A DNA stretch of 35,860 nt from Mnemiopsis leidyi (taxonomy: Eukaryota > Ctenophora > Tentaculata > Lobata > Bolinopsidae): the NCBI GenBank assembly GCA_000226015.1, contig JH154532.1:66666-102525 (forward strand). The letters are read 5' to 3'. The position numbers and the translations under genes were made by a program. Each line of letters begins with the position of its first letter. Positions within the stretch are counted from its first letter, which is position 1. The notes under the pieces were generated by a model, which saw only the letters and a program-made list of their open reading frames with translations, was not told where the DNA came from and ran no database searches. Positions 9,767-18,968 of the stretch are shown here, piece by piece.

Positions 9767-10176
9767 CTACTTTCTACACTTCTCTCCATGCACAGCTCGC
9801 TCATGAAGGTTTCTACTACCGATCTGTCCAAAAGTCTTCTCGCAAAACCGACACTTGTGGGGTTTTTGTTTGAGATGAACCGTTAGTTCGTGCGTTTTTC
9901 TGTTACCTCTTCTAGCGAAAGACTTATCGCAGACCCGGCACTTGTGGGGTCTTTGATTGAAATGAACAGTCAATTCGTGCGTGTTTCTGTTTTGACTCAG
10001 TCCAAAAGTTTGAGCACAATACCGACATTTGAAAGGTTTTTGTATGAAATGATTAGTTCCCTTGTGAGCCTTCTTGATGGATTTTTCGTTGAAGTTGATC
10101 GTACTTATTGGTCGGACATTCACATATGGTTCCCGCTGCTGCTGTATGTAACATCCCTCCACTTGCACGTTCAGCA
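9767..10176 (-). CDS. Candidate alternative 3'-terminal exon, three fingers after a lost first finger
   Basis: The best acceptor, TTCTGACAG at 10177-10178, gives 135 residues. Residues 1-49 replace finger 1: no Cys pair survives, only an AHKGTNH remnant of its end. Three intact fingers follow: C50-C53-H66-H71, C79-C82-H95-H100 and C108-C111-H124-H129, joined by FNQRPHK and LKQKPHK. The start (LN after the splice) matches the exon at 15.7-15.9 kb, which also lost finger 1. Another frame near 10125-10075 reads CECPTNKYDQLQRKIH, so a frame change may underlie the loss. The acceptor choice is less sure than elsewhere because GTGCAAG at 10162 is in the same phase. Confidence 0.75.
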
Positions 10177-10192
10177 CTGTCAGAACGGTTTA

Positions 10193-10276
10193 ATGGCGTT
10201 AGATGTTGTTTGTGTTAGGTGTTGTTTGTTTGTGTTAGGTGTGGTTTGTTTGTGTTAGGTGTTGTTTGTTTGTGTA
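10193..10276. repeat. 23-bp tandem repeat, about 3.5 copies
   Basis: Units of the form GTTAGGTGTTGTTTGTTTGT. On the transcribed strand this gives a purine-poor A/C tract close upstream of the acceptor at 10177, so it lies in the expected intron end. Confidence 0.85.
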
Positions 10277-10589
10277 AGGCTTGAAATGATCGGAGAGAAT
10301 TTGGATAATAATCAATTGCTTATTTTCAAGTATTTAAGTTGGAAACAATTTTCAAACTACGCCTTACAAAATTGAGGATGCATCTCATAGTCAATTATTC
10401 TCAAAGAAAATAGTTAGAAATTACCAGTCAAAAACAAATCATGCTAGCATCCACAACGACTCTCCAGTTTCCCGCTCTCTGCTAGTGTAGAACACACCTT
10501 CCTGGCCGATTCATCTGGGGCCATCTCCCACTGCTAGTCTGCGACCGAGGAGTCTATGCGGTCTTTCTTCTCAATTCCCAATTCCTATG

Positions 10590-10632
10590 GTGACGTCATG
10601 TGTTGTCATGGTGACGTCACGCGTTGTCATGG
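10590..10632. repeat. 21-bp doublet with CRE-like TGACGTCA and GTTGTCATGG
   Basis: Two copies of GTGACGTCA...GTTGTCATG lie head to tail. TGACGTCA is the CREB/ATF palindrome and GTTGTCATGGCGAAC resembles an X-box half. Function not shown. Confidence 0.7.
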
Positions 10633-10639
10633 CGAACTT

Positions 10640-10835
10640 TCTCTTTTTTGTCTTTTCCAGCAACATTCGAACGTCTTGTGACATTAGTGTGGTTTAATTT
10701 AGGGGTGTCATATTCTTATGTAGAAAAAAGTTACAGTGGAGGTATAAAATTCTACTGATATCACCTTTCTGTGCTTCGCGGATTCCCTCCTGCCTGCCCT
10801 GTCTGTTCCAATGTCTTGTTATAGAACCAAAAACT
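10640..10835 (-). pseudogene. Relic of a two-finger exon
   Basis: Minus-strand reading near 10825-10770 gives FYNKTLEQTGQAGGNPRSTER, aligning to FCDKTFGQTGNR..HER, with the Cys pair lost. Near 10690-10655 a second piece reads KPH, stop, CHKTFECCW, aligning to KPHKC..CDKTFG with a deletion. No open frame joins them and no acceptor in phase is seen. Confidence 0.55.
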
Positions 10836-10928
10836 TATTCGACGAAGCATTATTTCTATCCGGAAGACAATCAAAGATACTATCAGTCATTTTTACAGCC
10901 ACTTCTAGTTCTACTGAAAAAGCATTAA

Positions 10929-10976
10929 TCAAATCCTCCTATTAAAAACCTCCTCAAATCCTCCTATTAAAAACCA
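10929..10976. repeat. Two 25-bp direct repeats
   Basis: Unit TCAAATCCTCCTATTAAAAA plus five bases occurs twice head-to-tail. The rest of 10836-11202 shows no gene. Confidence 0.8.
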
Positions 10977-11202
10977 AACATTTACTAACCACAACACTAC
11001 ACCGACACGGTTGATTCCCTTCACACGGCAAATCAACTCAAAAGTTGATCGATCACTTTTGATGTGATAAAAAGTTTCGACTACAGCCTTCTTACAGAGA
11101 ACATGGTCCCAACCGTAGTTCAGTAGTCCCAGTGGCTCATACAGTCTTACTAAAACATCCTATGCCTGGTAGCAATAGTATGCACCTTATAAAACGAGAT
11201 GT

Positions 11203-11555
11203 TTATAAGGAGTTTCCGTGAAATATCTTCTCGTGCTTACTCCTATCGTGTCTATAACTGAACGTCTTATCACAAATCCTACACTGGACGGGTTTCACAT
11301 TTAGGCCGTGGACCATCCTCTCATGGTTGTTTTTGTTCCAGTTCTGACCGAACGTCTTGTCACAGAACTGACACTCGAATGGCTTTTGCTGGTGGTGTAC
11401 CACTTCTTCATGCCTTCTCCTGCCATAGCTCTGACCGAACGTCTTGTCACAAAACCGACACTTATGTGGCTTTTCTTTGCGGTGCACTGTGTTCATATGC
11501 CGGAGTAGGGAACGTCCGCAGGACAAAATCTTCAAACAGATGCTGCACTTCTTAT
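11203..11555 (-). CDS. Candidate alternative 3'-terminal exon, four intact C2H2 fingers
   Basis: Acceptor TCCGCCCAG precedes 11555. The 116-residue product is the longest fully intact finger run in the window: C3-C6-H19-H24, C32-C35-H48-H53, C61-C64-H77-H82 and C91-C94-H107-H112. Linkers are RKEKPHK, HQQKPFE and an eight-residue GLNVKPVQ. The first finger keeps the CSICLKILS form, so this exon shows that extra C-terminal fingers can be gained without losing the first. Each finger's helix differs in the DNA-contact positions (for example SYGRRR, NWNKNN, RHDRSK), so the target site should be distinct from those of its neighbours. Confidence 0.88.
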
Positions 11556-12320
11556 CTGGGCGGAACAAGATGTTACCGTGCTGTATTTTTTAACTGCGCT
11601 ACTTCGGTAGACCTTGGGCCGTGCAATGTGCATTGAAAAATTCTGATTTCAGCACAAAAACATGTTCAAGACAATGCTAGCGATAAATATTTTGAGTGCT
11701 GACAATGCACAGAAATCTGTGGTGTAAGCCGGGTGTGTGGGGAACGCACAGAGATTAAAACGTGTTGTATTTGTGAGTTGAAATAATTGCAGTGTTCATA
11801 GAGTTTGATCAGATGGTATCTAGCTGCCCCTAAGAGGCGACCAAGTTGGACCGATTCGGATAGAGCCTAATGCATATTAACGGCTATTGGCTAAACGTTA
11901 GATAAAACGACTTATCTAAGCAACTTTGAGGTGAAATTTCTCGGATCTACCAACCAGACTGGGAAAAGAAATATTTCGAATTCGTAACGATAATTTTAAA
12001 CAATAATTTACAGCTAGAAATTTTAGAGAAACTACCCATGGCTTAAAAATTCCCCATATAACATTCCCTATATAAAAAAATACATGCGACACACTTTAAA
12101 TTGGAATCTAGTAAAAGCAAATTTCTTAAAACTAACCCTCTAACTAACTAAACCCTCATACCAAAAATCCCTTTGAACTAACTGTAAGCACACCTTTCTG
12201 TATAAGAGTCATCAAAGAACTTTTTCTAACGGTAATTCAAGGGTAATTTCGGCTCCAGATTCCCAGAAACCTATACGAGTTTGAAAGAAGAGAACGGCTT
12301 TTGCACAAAGTCTCACTCAC
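11556..12320. other. Spacer with no recognised gene
   Basis: Nothing coding is seen. A motif at 11820-11855 resembles 7974-8020. The tail of the spacer is AT-rich. Confidence 0.45.
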
Positions 12321-12505
12321 TCACTCATAATGATACTTCTGCTTGAAGTGTACCGTCTTTTCGTGCACATTCTTGTTGCAGCTGCGACTGAAGGTCTTGT
12401 CGCAATACCGACATCTGTACGGTTTGTGGTTGTAGTGCACTGCATTCTTGTGTCGGATAATGGCACGACACGATATCATCTTCAGGCAGATGTCACACCT
12501 CACTT
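12321..12505 (-). CDS. Candidate alternative 3'-terminal exon, two C2H2 fingers
   Basis: Acceptor ATTATCCAG precedes 12505; 60 residues. Finger 1 is C3-C6-H18-H23 and finger 2 C31-C34-H47-H52, followed by FKQKYHYE and a stop where its neighbour at 13.0 kb continues into a third finger. The pair share CDICLKMIS, DKTFSRSCN and VHEKTVH, so one is a duplicate of the other and this copy was cut short after its second linker. Introns between the two hold another relic finger. Confidence 0.85.
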
Positions 12506-12787
12506 CTGGATAATGTAGGAAGTAGGGTTATACTGTAATTAGTAAGAAGTACAGAGCTAGTGAGTTGTGGTAAGTGCTTTGTTAGTGAACTGCTGTACTG
12601 ATGGCCAAGATAGATTGTCTTGCTGCATTAAGTCATTTACGAGATTGCTATCATGCATATATAAACGGAATGTGTAATTGCCCAAAATCAAAATCGGATA
12701 ATTTAAGTTAAGAATAAATCGAAAGTCAAAGCATTCTCATAAACAACCAATGGGCAAAGTAAATTCATAAGTTCTGAAATATCTAAT

Positions 12788-12854
12788 AAGCATTTATTTT
12801 TCTGAAGGTGTCTCGCCCCCAAGATCTTATCGCAAATCTGACATTTGTCGAGTC
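12788..12854 (-). pseudogene. Truncated first-finger relic directly after the next exon's stop
   Basis: Starting six bases past the stop of the 13.0-kb exon, after an AAG that is in the array's phase, the sequence reads DKCQICDKILGARHLQKNKC. It has the CxIC first-finger start but is shortened and has no second finger. It could be a remnant of a deleted neighbouring exon, or a minimal readthrough module. Confidence 0.45.
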
Positions 12855-12859
12855 CTTGT

Positions 12860-13155
12860 TCAAACTGTGGAGTGTTCCAGTCCTGAAGCAGGGTATGGCG
12901 GGATGTTGTGGAGTCTCTGTTCGTGAGTGTTTCTGTCGCTGCTCCGCCCGAAAGTCTTATCACATATCCGACACATGTGCGGTTTCTGTTTGAGGTGTAC
13001 CGTCTTCTCGTGAACATCTCGGTTACAACTGCGACTGAAGGTCTTGTCACAGTAGCGACAGTTGTATGGCTTGCGTTTGTAGTGGACTGTGTTCTTGTGT
13101 CGCAGGAGGGTAGCACGAGATATCATCTTTAGACAAATGTCGCACCTTTTCAGTT
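12860..13155 (-). CDS. Candidate alternative 3'-terminal exon, three C2H2 fingers
   Basis: Acceptor CCTATCTCAG precedes 13155. The 97-residue product has fingers C4-C7-H19-H24, C32-C35-H48-H53 and C61-C64-H77-H82, all intact. The tail is short and uncharged (NIPPYPASGLEHSTV). The first two fingers are near-copies of those at 12.4 kb. An open frame continues upstream of the splice site to 13204, but the strong acceptor and shared phase favour 13155 as the coding start. Confidence 0.87.
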
Positions 13156-13690
13156 CTGAGATAGGGTATGAGATTGTGGTGAGCCACGTCGAGTCGGTAT
13201 ACACTAAAATTATATTGAGGTGTGTCGTGGTTCTAAATAAACGTTAGTAGTCTGAGTAAATTGATTGCAATTATACAGGTGCAGGGTGTTTTTTTTTGAA
13301 AGTTAAAACAATTCAGAAGAAATCCTCGACAAAATGAGAAAAATCTTAACCAGGACTTCTAGGTATAATATTTAGAATGCTCATAAGCTATAGGGCCAAA
13401 TGAGCTATATGTATGGCCATATGTAGGGAAAACAGACCTGTGCCCCCTAGTTCCCCAAGCAGATACACCAAAAGCGGAATTTCAAACTCAGAACCACCTC
13501 TATGCAGTAAAATGTTCCTAGAGAAAAAAAGGAACGACAATATAGTTTTGTTTTTTCGTAAGCAGTGTGGAAATAGGAATCATCTAAATAGGTTCCACAA
13601 TCTGTTCTAATTTCAGCAATATTTGCCGAAAGAAGCATAAGTCGCCAAAAATGTTTGAAAAACGCCCAAGGTAACTATAACTTTATCATA
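13156..13690. other. Spacer with no recognised gene
   Basis: No finger signature. Short open frames on both strands at 13413-13638 have no recognisable domain. Confidence 0.5.
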
Positions 13691-15124
13691 TTAGGTTGTC
13701 CCATAATGATTGACAATACCGAACTGCAAGATTCATTTTACACACGAATCCTAAAAACGAAACATTGTTGTAATTTTTGGACCTTCGTGGACTTAAGTGC
13801 CAAATTTTGTGAGTTTTCGATCATTCTAAGTTATTCTAAAGGACGGAAATTCAAGTTAAGTCAGAGCGTGCGCGTCATGTTGGACTAAAAATCATTTTAA
13901 TACACTCTAAAAGTTAGAGAGCCCAGCTGTGCCAGCAACATCAGATATTCATCGCTATTGATTGATATCAGTTCATTCATCGGTCTAGTAGTCACAGAAA
14001 CATGCTGTTTTTACGAATATTTGGCCAAAATCTGTGTTTTTTCGGTTTTTGAAAGGTAAGGTTTTGGGGCTTCTTTCAGGAGATGAACGATTTCAGCATT
14101 TAAACCAGTCACCCAATCCTTATGGATGGATCAATTGTTTAAAGAAAGTCTAAAGCTAGTACCTAAACNNNNNNNNNNNNNNNNNNNNNNNNNNNNNNNN
14201 NNNNNNNNNNNNNNNNNNNNNNNNNNNNNNNNNNNNNNNNNNNNNNNNNNNNNNNNNNNNNNNNNNNNNNNNNNNNNNNNNNNNNNNNNNNNNNNNNNNN
14301 NNNNNNNNNNNNNNNNNNNNNNNNNNNNNNNNNNNNNNNNNNNNNNNNNNNNNNNNNNNNNNNNNNNNNNNNNNNNNNNNNNNNNNNNNNNNNNNNNNNN
14401 NNNNNNNNNNNNNNNNNNNNNNNNNNNNNNNNNNNNNNNNNNNNNNNNNNNNNNNNNNNNNNNNNNNNNNNNNNNNNNNNNNNNNNNNNNNNNNNNNNNN
14501 NNNNNNNNNNNNNNNNNNNNNNNNNNNNNNNNNNNNNNNNNNNNNNNNNNNNNNNNNNNNNNNNNNNNNNNNNNGGGCTTCTTCAGGAGATGAACGATTT
14601 CAGCATTTAAACCAGTCACCCAATCCTTATGGATGGATCAATTGTTTTAAAGAAAGTCTAAAGCAGTACCTAAACTACCAAAATAGTCATATTGTTGGTC
14701 ATGGAGTCATAATCTCTGCGTCTTTTTCATTGAAATTTGAAAAATTGGCTGATAAGACCAAATTTCAAAGTTGCTCGGAAAAGGATGGCTGCAGCACTTC
14801 AAATTGAATAAAAATGGTAACTTATGTAGGTCATGATCCCCTTAAGACGTTTCGTGGTGGGAAAGTTTCTCAGAAGCACCCTGGACCAGCTGAGAACCAA
14901 GGAAAACTTAAATTCTGAAATTGAAATTTTGACACCTGACAACTGCACTTGGGCAAGTTCATTTGGACCTAAAATTTTATACATTCAAACTGCGATTCTG
15001 CTCTCAGGAAGGGGTGCCTCCGATCCAAAATTAACCGTTCTTTCACCTGGTACTGTCAAAATTATCATACAACCTACCATCAAAAAGATACAGAGTCATT
15101 GTCAATCATTATGGGACAACCTAA
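13691..15124. mobile_element. Mariner-like element with perfect 27-bp terminal inverted repeats
   Basis: The ends, 13691-13717 and 15098-15124, are exact inverted copies starting TTAGGTTGTCCCATAATGA, a mariner-type terminus, and are flanked by TA on both sides (13689-13690, 15125-15126), the target duplication of Tc1/mariner elements. The length, about 1.4 kb including a gap, fits the superfamily. No transposase DD34D-type reading was found in the visible sequence, so it is a non-autonomous or decayed copy, or its gene lies in the gap. It sits between exons and does not break one. Confidence 0.8.
14067..14675. other. Assembly gap flanked by a near-identical 100-bp duplication
   Basis: Ns fill 14169-14574. 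The 102 bases before the gap (14067-14168) recur after it (14575-14675) with only a few one-base differences. This is what unmerged alleles or a misjoined overlap look like; the gap may have no real length. Open frames running through the Ns are artefacts. Confidence 0.85.
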
Positions 15125-15182
15125 TATATTGTAAACATGACGACCTTTTAGAAGTTTCAATCCTCTCGGATCTTAATCAGTG

Positions 15183-15275
15183 TCACGGCAGTTTTTGAGT
15201 CATTAAGGAAGTATGAACTCTCCTCACATGCTTGTTTCTGTCCCAGCATTGTCATATAACCCACAATCACGGTTT
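15183..15275 (-). pseudogene. Relic of a last finger
   Basis: Minus-strand bases 15244-15213 match the end of an array finger almost base for base and read DRNKHVRRVH, then TSLMTQKLP and a stop at 15183. The Cys half is only hinted at. No acceptor or first finger is preserved. Confidence 0.5.
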
Positions 15276-15667
15276 TCTCAGTCGACCTAGATGATTGCAC
15301 AGAAAAATGCCCTTAGCACACTCCTCTAGGATTATTGGATCCGGGTATTAAACCTCTACCTCCTGCGCAGCAGGTCGGGGTAGATGCCACCACCAACTCA
15401 AGATGTCATCTTCAAGTAAATTCTATCATCTCTGAATCTTGAGTGGCAGAGGGAAAATTCAAATTATATTAAACAAATGTTCAATCTTCAATTTTATTCC
15501 AATCCCAGACGATTTTTTCTAGATAAAGTTTTATTGATACACCATAAGATTAAACTCTTCCCTTGCTCGCCTTAAACTACCCTAGCACCCAAGGCCTTTT
15601 TATGTTACTTTCCACCTTTAGGACAGAAGAAATTAACATTTTAACAAGCATATTAAAAGTTATTCAT
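15276..15667. other. Spacer with no recognised gene
   Basis: No gene, relic or repeat recognised. Confidence 0.4.
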
Positions 15668-15921
15668 TCAGTGCCCATGAAATTTCCTTTCATGACTATT
15701 TCTAGTCCCAGATTGTCCGAAAGTTTTATAACAAAAGCGGCATTTGTGAGGTCTTTGATTGAGGTGAACGCTCTTCTCATGAACGTTTCTGTTTCCGCTC
15801 TGTCCAAAAGTCTTGCAACAGTACCTACATTTGTGAGGTTTCAGATGGGACTGTACCACGTTAGTGTGTCGGACAAGTGGGGGAGTAAACATTCTCTGAC
15901 TGATACCCCAGTTGTTCAGCA
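15668..15921 (-). CDS. Candidate alternative 3'-terminal exon, two fingers plus a zinc-dead first finger
   Basis: Acceptor TTTCTGTCAG precedes 15921; 83 residues. Residues 1-27 keep the length and frame of a first finger, but three of four ligands are replaced: Trp4 for Cys, Ser7 for Cys and Gln23 for the last His; only H18 remains. Two intact fingers follow, C31-C34-H47-H52 (CRYCCKTFGQSGNR) and C60-C63-H76-H81, ending in GH. Preservation of the open frame across the dead finger suggests the segment is still translated. The LN start links it to the exon at 9.8-10.2 kb. Confidence 0.8.
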
Positions 15922-16296
15922 CTGACAGAAAGACGATAAGTTTGGACGTTTTGGGATTATGTTTTTGAACTTTTATTTTGATGAAAGATATGTGGGAAAC
16001 ATGAATTTTGCGTTAATCTGTGGCCTATGCTTGGTATGGACTCCCCCAAATAAATAGTAGCAGTACAGATAAGATCGACAAGGTCTTCCTAAATTATTTG
16101 AACAATTAAAAACAAAAGCATGTTTATGGCAAAAACTTGTTCTTCATCTTAATCAAAATTCATGAACCAAAAATAATCATAAATCATGGTCATTTTAACT
16201 TTCTTATCAGTATGATCTCTCTGCGGGCAAGACCTGTACCGGACCTTAAACACTTGGTTACAGACGCACAGTTGACCAAGAAGCTGGATAGTCATC

Positions 16297-16380
16297 ATGG
16301 TTTCACCATGCAATCGCGAATTTTGTTACCATGGAGTCACCATGGAGTCATGGCGTAGTGTCCAGGGAGTCACCATGGGC
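16297..16380. repeat. Cluster of CACCATGG/GAGTCACCATGG repeats
   Basis: At least four CCATGG-containing copies in about 70 bp, abutting and partly forming the 3' end of the exon at 16.3-16.8 kb. Related to the CCATGG motifs at 8.7-8.9 kb only by core. Spacer 15922-16296 has nothing else. Confidence 0.7.
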
Positions 16381-16760
16381 TTTCTTTTCGTGAGTGTTCC
16401 TGTTAGAGCTTTGTCCGAATGTCTTGTCACAGAACCTACGCTTGTGTGGCTTCTCTTTGTGGTGAACCGTCGCCTCATGTTTGTCCCGATGACCAGTCAG
16501 TTTGAAAGATTTCTCACAGTATCGACAATCGTGGGGCCTCTGCTTGAGGTGGACTGTCTTCTCGTGCGTGTTTCTGTCGCTGCTTCGTCCGAACGTCTTT
16601 TCACAATGTCGTCATTGGTGAGGTTTTTGTTTAAGGTGGACTGTCATCTCATGAACCTTTCTGTTACAACCCTGTCCGAACGTCTTGTCACAGTACCGAC
16701 AGTTGAAGAAGTTAGGGTTTGTGTGTCCCGTGATCTCTGGACCAGGCTTCAGCTTCAGTA
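16348..16760 (-). pseudogene. Four-finger exon disabled by a stop at a zinc-binding Cys
   Basis: Acceptor CTTACCACCAG precedes 16760 in the array's phase. The reading frame keeps 136 sense-length codons but one is TGA (16612-16614), exactly where the first Cys (TGT) of the second surviving finger belongs. Finger order: a shortened non-finger head (residues 1-19), C20-C23-H36-H41 intact, then stop-C52 finger, intact C78-C81-H94-H99, and a last finger with Arg107 replacing its first Cys. If spliced, the product would end after one finger. The otherwise clean frame means decay is recent, or that the base is polymorphic or a sequencing error; selenocysteine recoding is not supported by anything seen. 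Confidence 0.8.
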
Positions 16761-17069
16761 CTGGTGGTAAGTTTCGGTTTACAATTAAGATTGGCGAATA
16801 TAGTGATAATTATACGCTTGTTTTCAGATGATTATGCCTGGTTCTTACCCTAGGTTTCGAGATGGCAATCATGCAGCAAGCAAGTTTCAGAATTTTGGCT
16901 TTCAGACAAAACGAATCTGCTTGTTCTAACTTTACAGTGAACTTAGAATTCGTAAGGAATTATTTGCAATGAGTAGTTTAATCACAGCTAAACAGATTCT
17001 TATCAGTGGTACTCCTCAAACAAACAAAAATATACTCAGCATCAGAATATCAGATCAAACAGTTCTTAC
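16761..17069. other. Spacer with no recognised gene
   Basis: No finger signature; a plus-strand open frame at 16969-17208 has no domain and overlaps finger relics on the other strand. Confidence 0.5.
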
Positions 17070-17214
17070 GGCTCTCATGAAGAGTGAAGCAGCTTATAGT
17101 CGAACGTCTTGCTTTATTGGCACTACCAGCGAGGGAAACAGAATGGGCAGAAGAACTTTGAACGGTTTCTTTTATCATACACCACCAAGCAGTTCAAAAG
17201 TCTTATAACAACAG
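17070..17214 (-). pseudogene. Frameshifted extra fingers beyond the stop of the next exon
   Basis: Just past the stop at 17215 the other frames read DCCYKTFELLGG (start of a fourth true finger) and, near 17115-17075, CQ-stop-SKTFDYKLLH then LHESRKN (a fifth). These show the exon once ran to at least two more fingers and was cut by a frame change in the linker. Confidence 0.6.
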
Positions 17215-17573
17215 TCAACCAGGTTTTTGTTTGAGATGGATTTTCCTTTCATGTGTTTTTCTATTGTAAATCTCTCCGAAGGTCTTATCACAGTAGCGAC
17301 ATTTGTGAGGTTTAAGCTTGAGATGTACTCTTCTTTCGTGAGCGTTCCTGTTGCTTGCCTGTCCGAAGGTCTTGTCACAGTAACCACATTTGTGGGGTTT
17401 TTGTTTGAGATGAACGTTTTTCTCGTGCGTGTTCCTGTGACCAGATTGTGAAAAAGTCTTATCACAGTACCGACATTGGTTTTGCCGTAGACTGGAGTGT
17501 ACAGTGTTCGACTGGTTGAGTTCTTGGACGCCCCCAAATCTCCTCTGACGATAAGTATCACATTGTTGAGGTC
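17215..17573 (-). CDS. Candidate alternative 3'-terminal exon, three fingers plus a half-dead first finger
   Basis: Acceptor ATTTACAAG precedes 17573; 118 residues. The first finger region (C4, Tyr7 for Cys, Gln20 for His, H25) has lost two of four ligands. Three intact fingers follow: C33-C36-H49-H54, C62-C65-H78-H83 and C91-C94-H107-H112, with LKQKPHK/LKLKPHK linkers. The protein ends inside the next linker (LKQKPG) because of a frame change, with finger relics beyond. An in-frame reading exists only from this acceptor; the AAG rather than CAG end makes it slightly weaker. Confidence 0.78.
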
Positions 17574-18215
17574 CTTGTAAATTATTTTCACGCCTTGTAA
17601 TTGTGGTTGTCTCCTTCGGGAAAATGTCACCTTTTGGTCCTTTCAGATCTGCGAGTTGAGAGTAGTACCTAAAGGTACCTAAATTGGATAATGTTTATTT
17701 GAATATGTTTAACTTTTAACGTAAAATATTATGAGATTTAATTTAAAATAAACTTTAATTTTTTGATTTACAGTGTCCGACAGTAGATAAATAAGAGGAA
17801 CAAGGCAATTAGCCAACGCATAGAGGACCTAGAAAAGAGATTGGTATGGCATGTCGTACGAAAAATAATTTTAAGATAAGTGTCGGCTGTCACGGCAGTT
17901 GGTCCAGTGGCACTTACGGACTTAGAGTTTGACTAAACTCTGAACAAACGCTCATGTGACAGATATTCAATTAAAAAAGTAAATTTGGCATATCTTATAA
18001 AAGAATTCTAGATTTCGGGAGTATTTCAGAATCTACAAAACCTACACCAAAGGAGAGTTCAGATAAGGCTAGAAAATGCCTTAGTCTTACAAACATTCTC
18101 TGTCAAATCAAATTATAATATTTGAAAACAAACTCCTTGCCTTACTATACTGCAAACACGACTTCACCAAGGTAATCCTGCGAACAGAAACTTCGCAGTC
18201 ACGGGAGCCTATAAA
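17574..18215. other. Spacer with no recognised gene
   Basis: AT-rich, no coding or repeat feature recognised. Confidence 0.45.
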
Positions 18216-18553
18216 TCAACACAGAGGACGAAAGATCTTCACGGAATCACCGTGGACTCTTTTCTCATGTGAGTTTCTATTGGAGCTCTGTCCGAACGTC
18301 CGATCACAGACCCGACACTTGTATGGTCTTTGTTTGAGATGAACTGCCTTTTCATGAGCAGCCTTGGTTGAATTCTCGCAGAACCTTTTGCTGCAAAACT
18401 GACACTTGTACCGTTTCTGTTTGAGATGAACGTTCTTCTCATGCTTATTTCTATTTGAACTATCTGCGAACGTTTTAGCACAATATCGGCAGTTATGGAA
18501 TTTTTGGCTTAAGTTATCAGCGTCTGCGTTGTGGTGATATTTCGTTGTCGGTT
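18216..18553 (-). CDS. Candidate alternative 3'-terminal exon, three C2H2 fingers with first finger lost
   Basis: Acceptor TTACTTTCAG precedes 18553; 111 residues. Residues 1-20 (PTTKYHHNADADNLSQKFHN) occupy the place of finger 1 but are too short and have no Cys. Three intact fingers follow: C21-C24-H37-H42, C50-C53-H66-H71 and C79-C82-H95-H100. Finger 2 here has an unusual FCENSTKAAH helix region in place of FGxxxNR. The true frame differs from the longest open frame in this place. It belongs with the exons at 9.8, 15.7, 16.3 and 17.2 kb, which also lack a working first finger. Confidence 0.8.
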
Positions 18554-18867
18554 CTGAAAGTAATGATTGGTGGCATAATTGTTATGGCATGATATGAGCC
18601 CGTCATAAAGTTTTCTCGAAAAGATAACTGTGTGCCGAGGATCCGGGTTAAATTTTAGGCAGTGCCTTTTTTGCTAGAAGTTTGATTGTCCAACTCTCGT
18701 TCAAATTGGATAAGAGTCGAACTATCGCTTTATTGACTTGGAGTTTAAGTATGTGGTGACTTGGAACTTTGGAAGGATTTGAACAATTCACACGATAATT
18801 TTGAATAAATAATGTTAAAATAATGTTAAACCGATAAGTGGGCAAGAATATCAAACTTGATATACAC
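18554..18867. other. Spacer with no recognised gene
   Basis: No gene or relic seen; the 68-codon minus-strand open frame at 18648-18854 shows no domain. Confidence 0.45.
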
Positions 18868-18968
18868 AGTAAAACCTCTATTTACCGTGCCTTTATATAC
18901 CATGTCCCTCGATTTACCGGGCCTTCTCCCTTTCCCCCGAGAGGCCCGGTAAATGGAGGTTTTACTGT
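18868..18968. mobile_element. About 100-bp MITE with CAGTAAAACCTC termini
   Basis: The left end CAGTAAAACCTCTATTTACCG is inverted at the right end (CGGTAAATGGAGGTTTTACTG) with one mismatch. A TA follows the right end and CA precedes the left, as for a mutated TA target site, suggesting a pogo/Tc1-like non-autonomous element. Family name is inference. Confidence 0.75.

Noticed and set aside
9767-10177. Acceptor at the CAGCAGCAG run near 10135 for the 9.8-kb exon
   Set aside because: Its phase-1 frame hits a stop after about 26 codons; the acceptor ending at 10177 keeps the frame and matches the exon at 15.9 kb.
14126-14619. Open frames of about 155-162 codons
   Set aside because: They run through Ns; not real.
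14833-15198. 121-codon plus-strand frame inside the mariner-like element, considered as a transposase piece
   Set aside because: It has no recognisable transposase motif and runs over the terminal repeat.
15563-17451. Plus-strand frames at 15563-15925, 16297-16770 and 17227-17451
   Set aside because: Antisense shadows of the finger exons; repeating codon patterns explain the open frame.
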